The notes under the pieces: model-generated
Database searches by the model: none
What the model saw: only the letters and a program-made list of their open reading frames with translations
What the model was told of the DNA's origin: nothing
Shown here: in pieces, positions 63,240-64,000 of the stretch
Numbering within the stretch: position 1 is the stretch's first letter
Layout: each line of letters starts with the position of its first letter
Made by a program: the position numbers and the translations under genes
DNA from: Pseudomonas mosselii
GTDB lineage: Bacteria > Pseudomonadota > Gammaproteobacteria > Pseudomonadales > Pseudomonadaceae
Direction: 5' to 3'
NCBI RefSeq assembly: GCF_019823065.1
Contig: NZ_CP081966.1
Coordinates: 2,883,501 to 2,947,500 of the forward strand
DNA: 64,000 nucleotides

Positions 63240-64000
63240 CTGGACCCGCCGTTTGCTGTGCCTGTCCCTGAGCGTACCGGTCGGCACGGCGCTGGCCTGT
63301 GGCCCGGACTTCCCGATGCGCCTGCTGGACGACCGGGCGCAAACCCTGGCCGAGCTGCCAGAAGGCAATTTCGGCTTCGAGGTCAATCGCCTCGGCGAAC
63401 AGTTGGCAGGCCTCAAGCCCACCACCGAGATGACCTTGACCCCTTACTGGGACGGTGACGACAACGACCGACCGTACCGTGAGCAGCGCAGCCGTATCGA
63501 GGCCAGCGAGTTGCCGGAGTCGCTGCGCGAGAAGGTCGCGCAACTGCGTGCACTGGCCGATCCGCAGCAAGTGCTGAAGCAGGGCGCCGAACTGCCGGAT
63601 GAACTGCGCCTGTACATTGCCGGCGCAGTGGCCTTCGATGCCGACGATCACGCCCTGGCGGCGGACTATTTCGCCAAGGTGCTGGCCCTGCCTGGCGAAC
63701 AACGCAAGCTGCGCAGCACCTGGGCGGCCTACTCGCTGGGGCGGGCCTTGATGGCCCGCAGCTTCGAGGCCAGCGGCGATCCGCAACAGACGCCACAGGC
63801 CCTGCAAGCCCAGGCCCGCGAGGCCTTCCACCGGGCGCGCGCGCTCAGCGCCGAAGGCTTCAGCGACCCATTGGAGCTTGGGGTGGCCAGCCTTGGCGAG
63901 GAGGCCCGCCTGGCCAAGCTCGCCGGCGACTGGAACAGCGCCATCCAGTTGTATGCCAGCCAGAGCCGCCTGGGCTCGGGCAGCGGCTACAGCTCGCTCA
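63226..64000 (+). CDS. Exported hypothetical protein, runs off the right edge
   Basis: The ATG overlaps the end of the DUF3142 gene, with GGAGCC just before it. The reading frame stays open to the end of the window (at least 258 residues). It starts MSTPDWTRRLLCLSLSV with a signal peptide ending about ALA, next to a conserved-looking CGPDFPMRLL. Ala/Leu-rich helices follow (EEARLAKLAGDWNSAI), which suggest TPR-like repeats. The C-terminal part is outside the window. The role is presumably linked to the DUF3142 lipoprotein. Confidence 0.78.
   Translation, partial: MSTPDWTRRLLCLSLSVPVGTALACGPDFPMRLLDDRAQTLAELPEGNFGFEVNRLGEQLAGLKPTTEMTLTPYWDGDDNDRPYREQRSRIEASELPESLREKVAQLRALADPQQVLKQGAELPDELRLYIAGAVAFDADDHALAADYFAKVLALPGEQRKLRSTWAAYSLGRALMARSFEASGDPQQTPQALQAQAREAFHRARALSAEGFSDPLELGVASLGEEARLAKLAGDWNSAIQLYASQSRLGSGSGYSSL

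Overview
This 64 kb window is a stretch of a high-GC Gram-negative chromosome, most likely a Pseudomonas of the P. putida group. That placement is an inference. It rests on the REP elements (GTGGGAGCGGGCTTG / CAAGCCCGCTCCCAC cores), the PPK2 gene, the zinc-starvation cam-pyrC-dksA2 operon, the four-gene ligase/Lhr/MPE/Exo repair cluster, DUF3156 beside an amino-acid permease, and the general gene style. I see no rRNA, tRNA, CRISPR, prophage or intact insertion sequence.

Layout. 1-0.8 kb: gene-free repeat region (long inverted repeat, REP pair, CTTGCT microsatellite). 0.8-6.2 kb: a small exported protein, a lipoprotein, a polyphosphate kinase 2, an EmrAB-type efflux pair and a GNAT acetyltransferase. 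6.25-8.7 kb: a zinc-sparing operon behind a clear Zur-box-like palindrome. 8.7-13.0 kb: MgtC-like protein, methyltransferase, orphan carotene hydroxylase, BASS symporter and DyP peroxidase. 13.3-24.7 kb: a catabolic island with a porin, two SDRs, MoaF, LuxR regulator and aldehyde dehydrogenase on the minus strand, and a two-component flavin monooxygenase, APC permease, DUF3156 protein and FeaR-like AraC regulator on the plus strand. It resembles a monoamine/aryl-ethylamine regulon. 24.8-31.0 kb: a class II deacetylase-like amidohydrolase with MFS carrier, outer-membrane channel and LuxR regulator, then a cupin and an amine-oxidase-like flavoprotein. 31.2-45 kb: SDR reductase, the ligase-associated DNA repair operon (with a frameshifted exonuclease gene), a MerR-controlled hydrolase, an ADC-like exported protein, an OYE-family enzyme, ArfB and periplasmic catalase KatB.

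The most striking part is 45.6-61.4 kb: twelve minus-strand genes, nearly all overlapping or separated by a few bases (largest gap 57 bp). The first six are an Ebo (EDB) metabolite-traffic set, with EboD fused to a DedA/VTT-like membrane domain. The next six are hardly characterised: two paralogous monoheme c-type exported proteins, two paralogous large proteins starting MS(I/V)LN-PR, an exported Cys-rich protein and an NHL/SMP-30-like beta-propeller. A perfect 15-bp stem-loop sits just after the last stop codon. This looks like a single system that makes, moves and perhaps oxidises an unknown metabolite.

The right end holds a DUF3142 lipoprotein gene and a truncated exported-protein gene that reads off the window.
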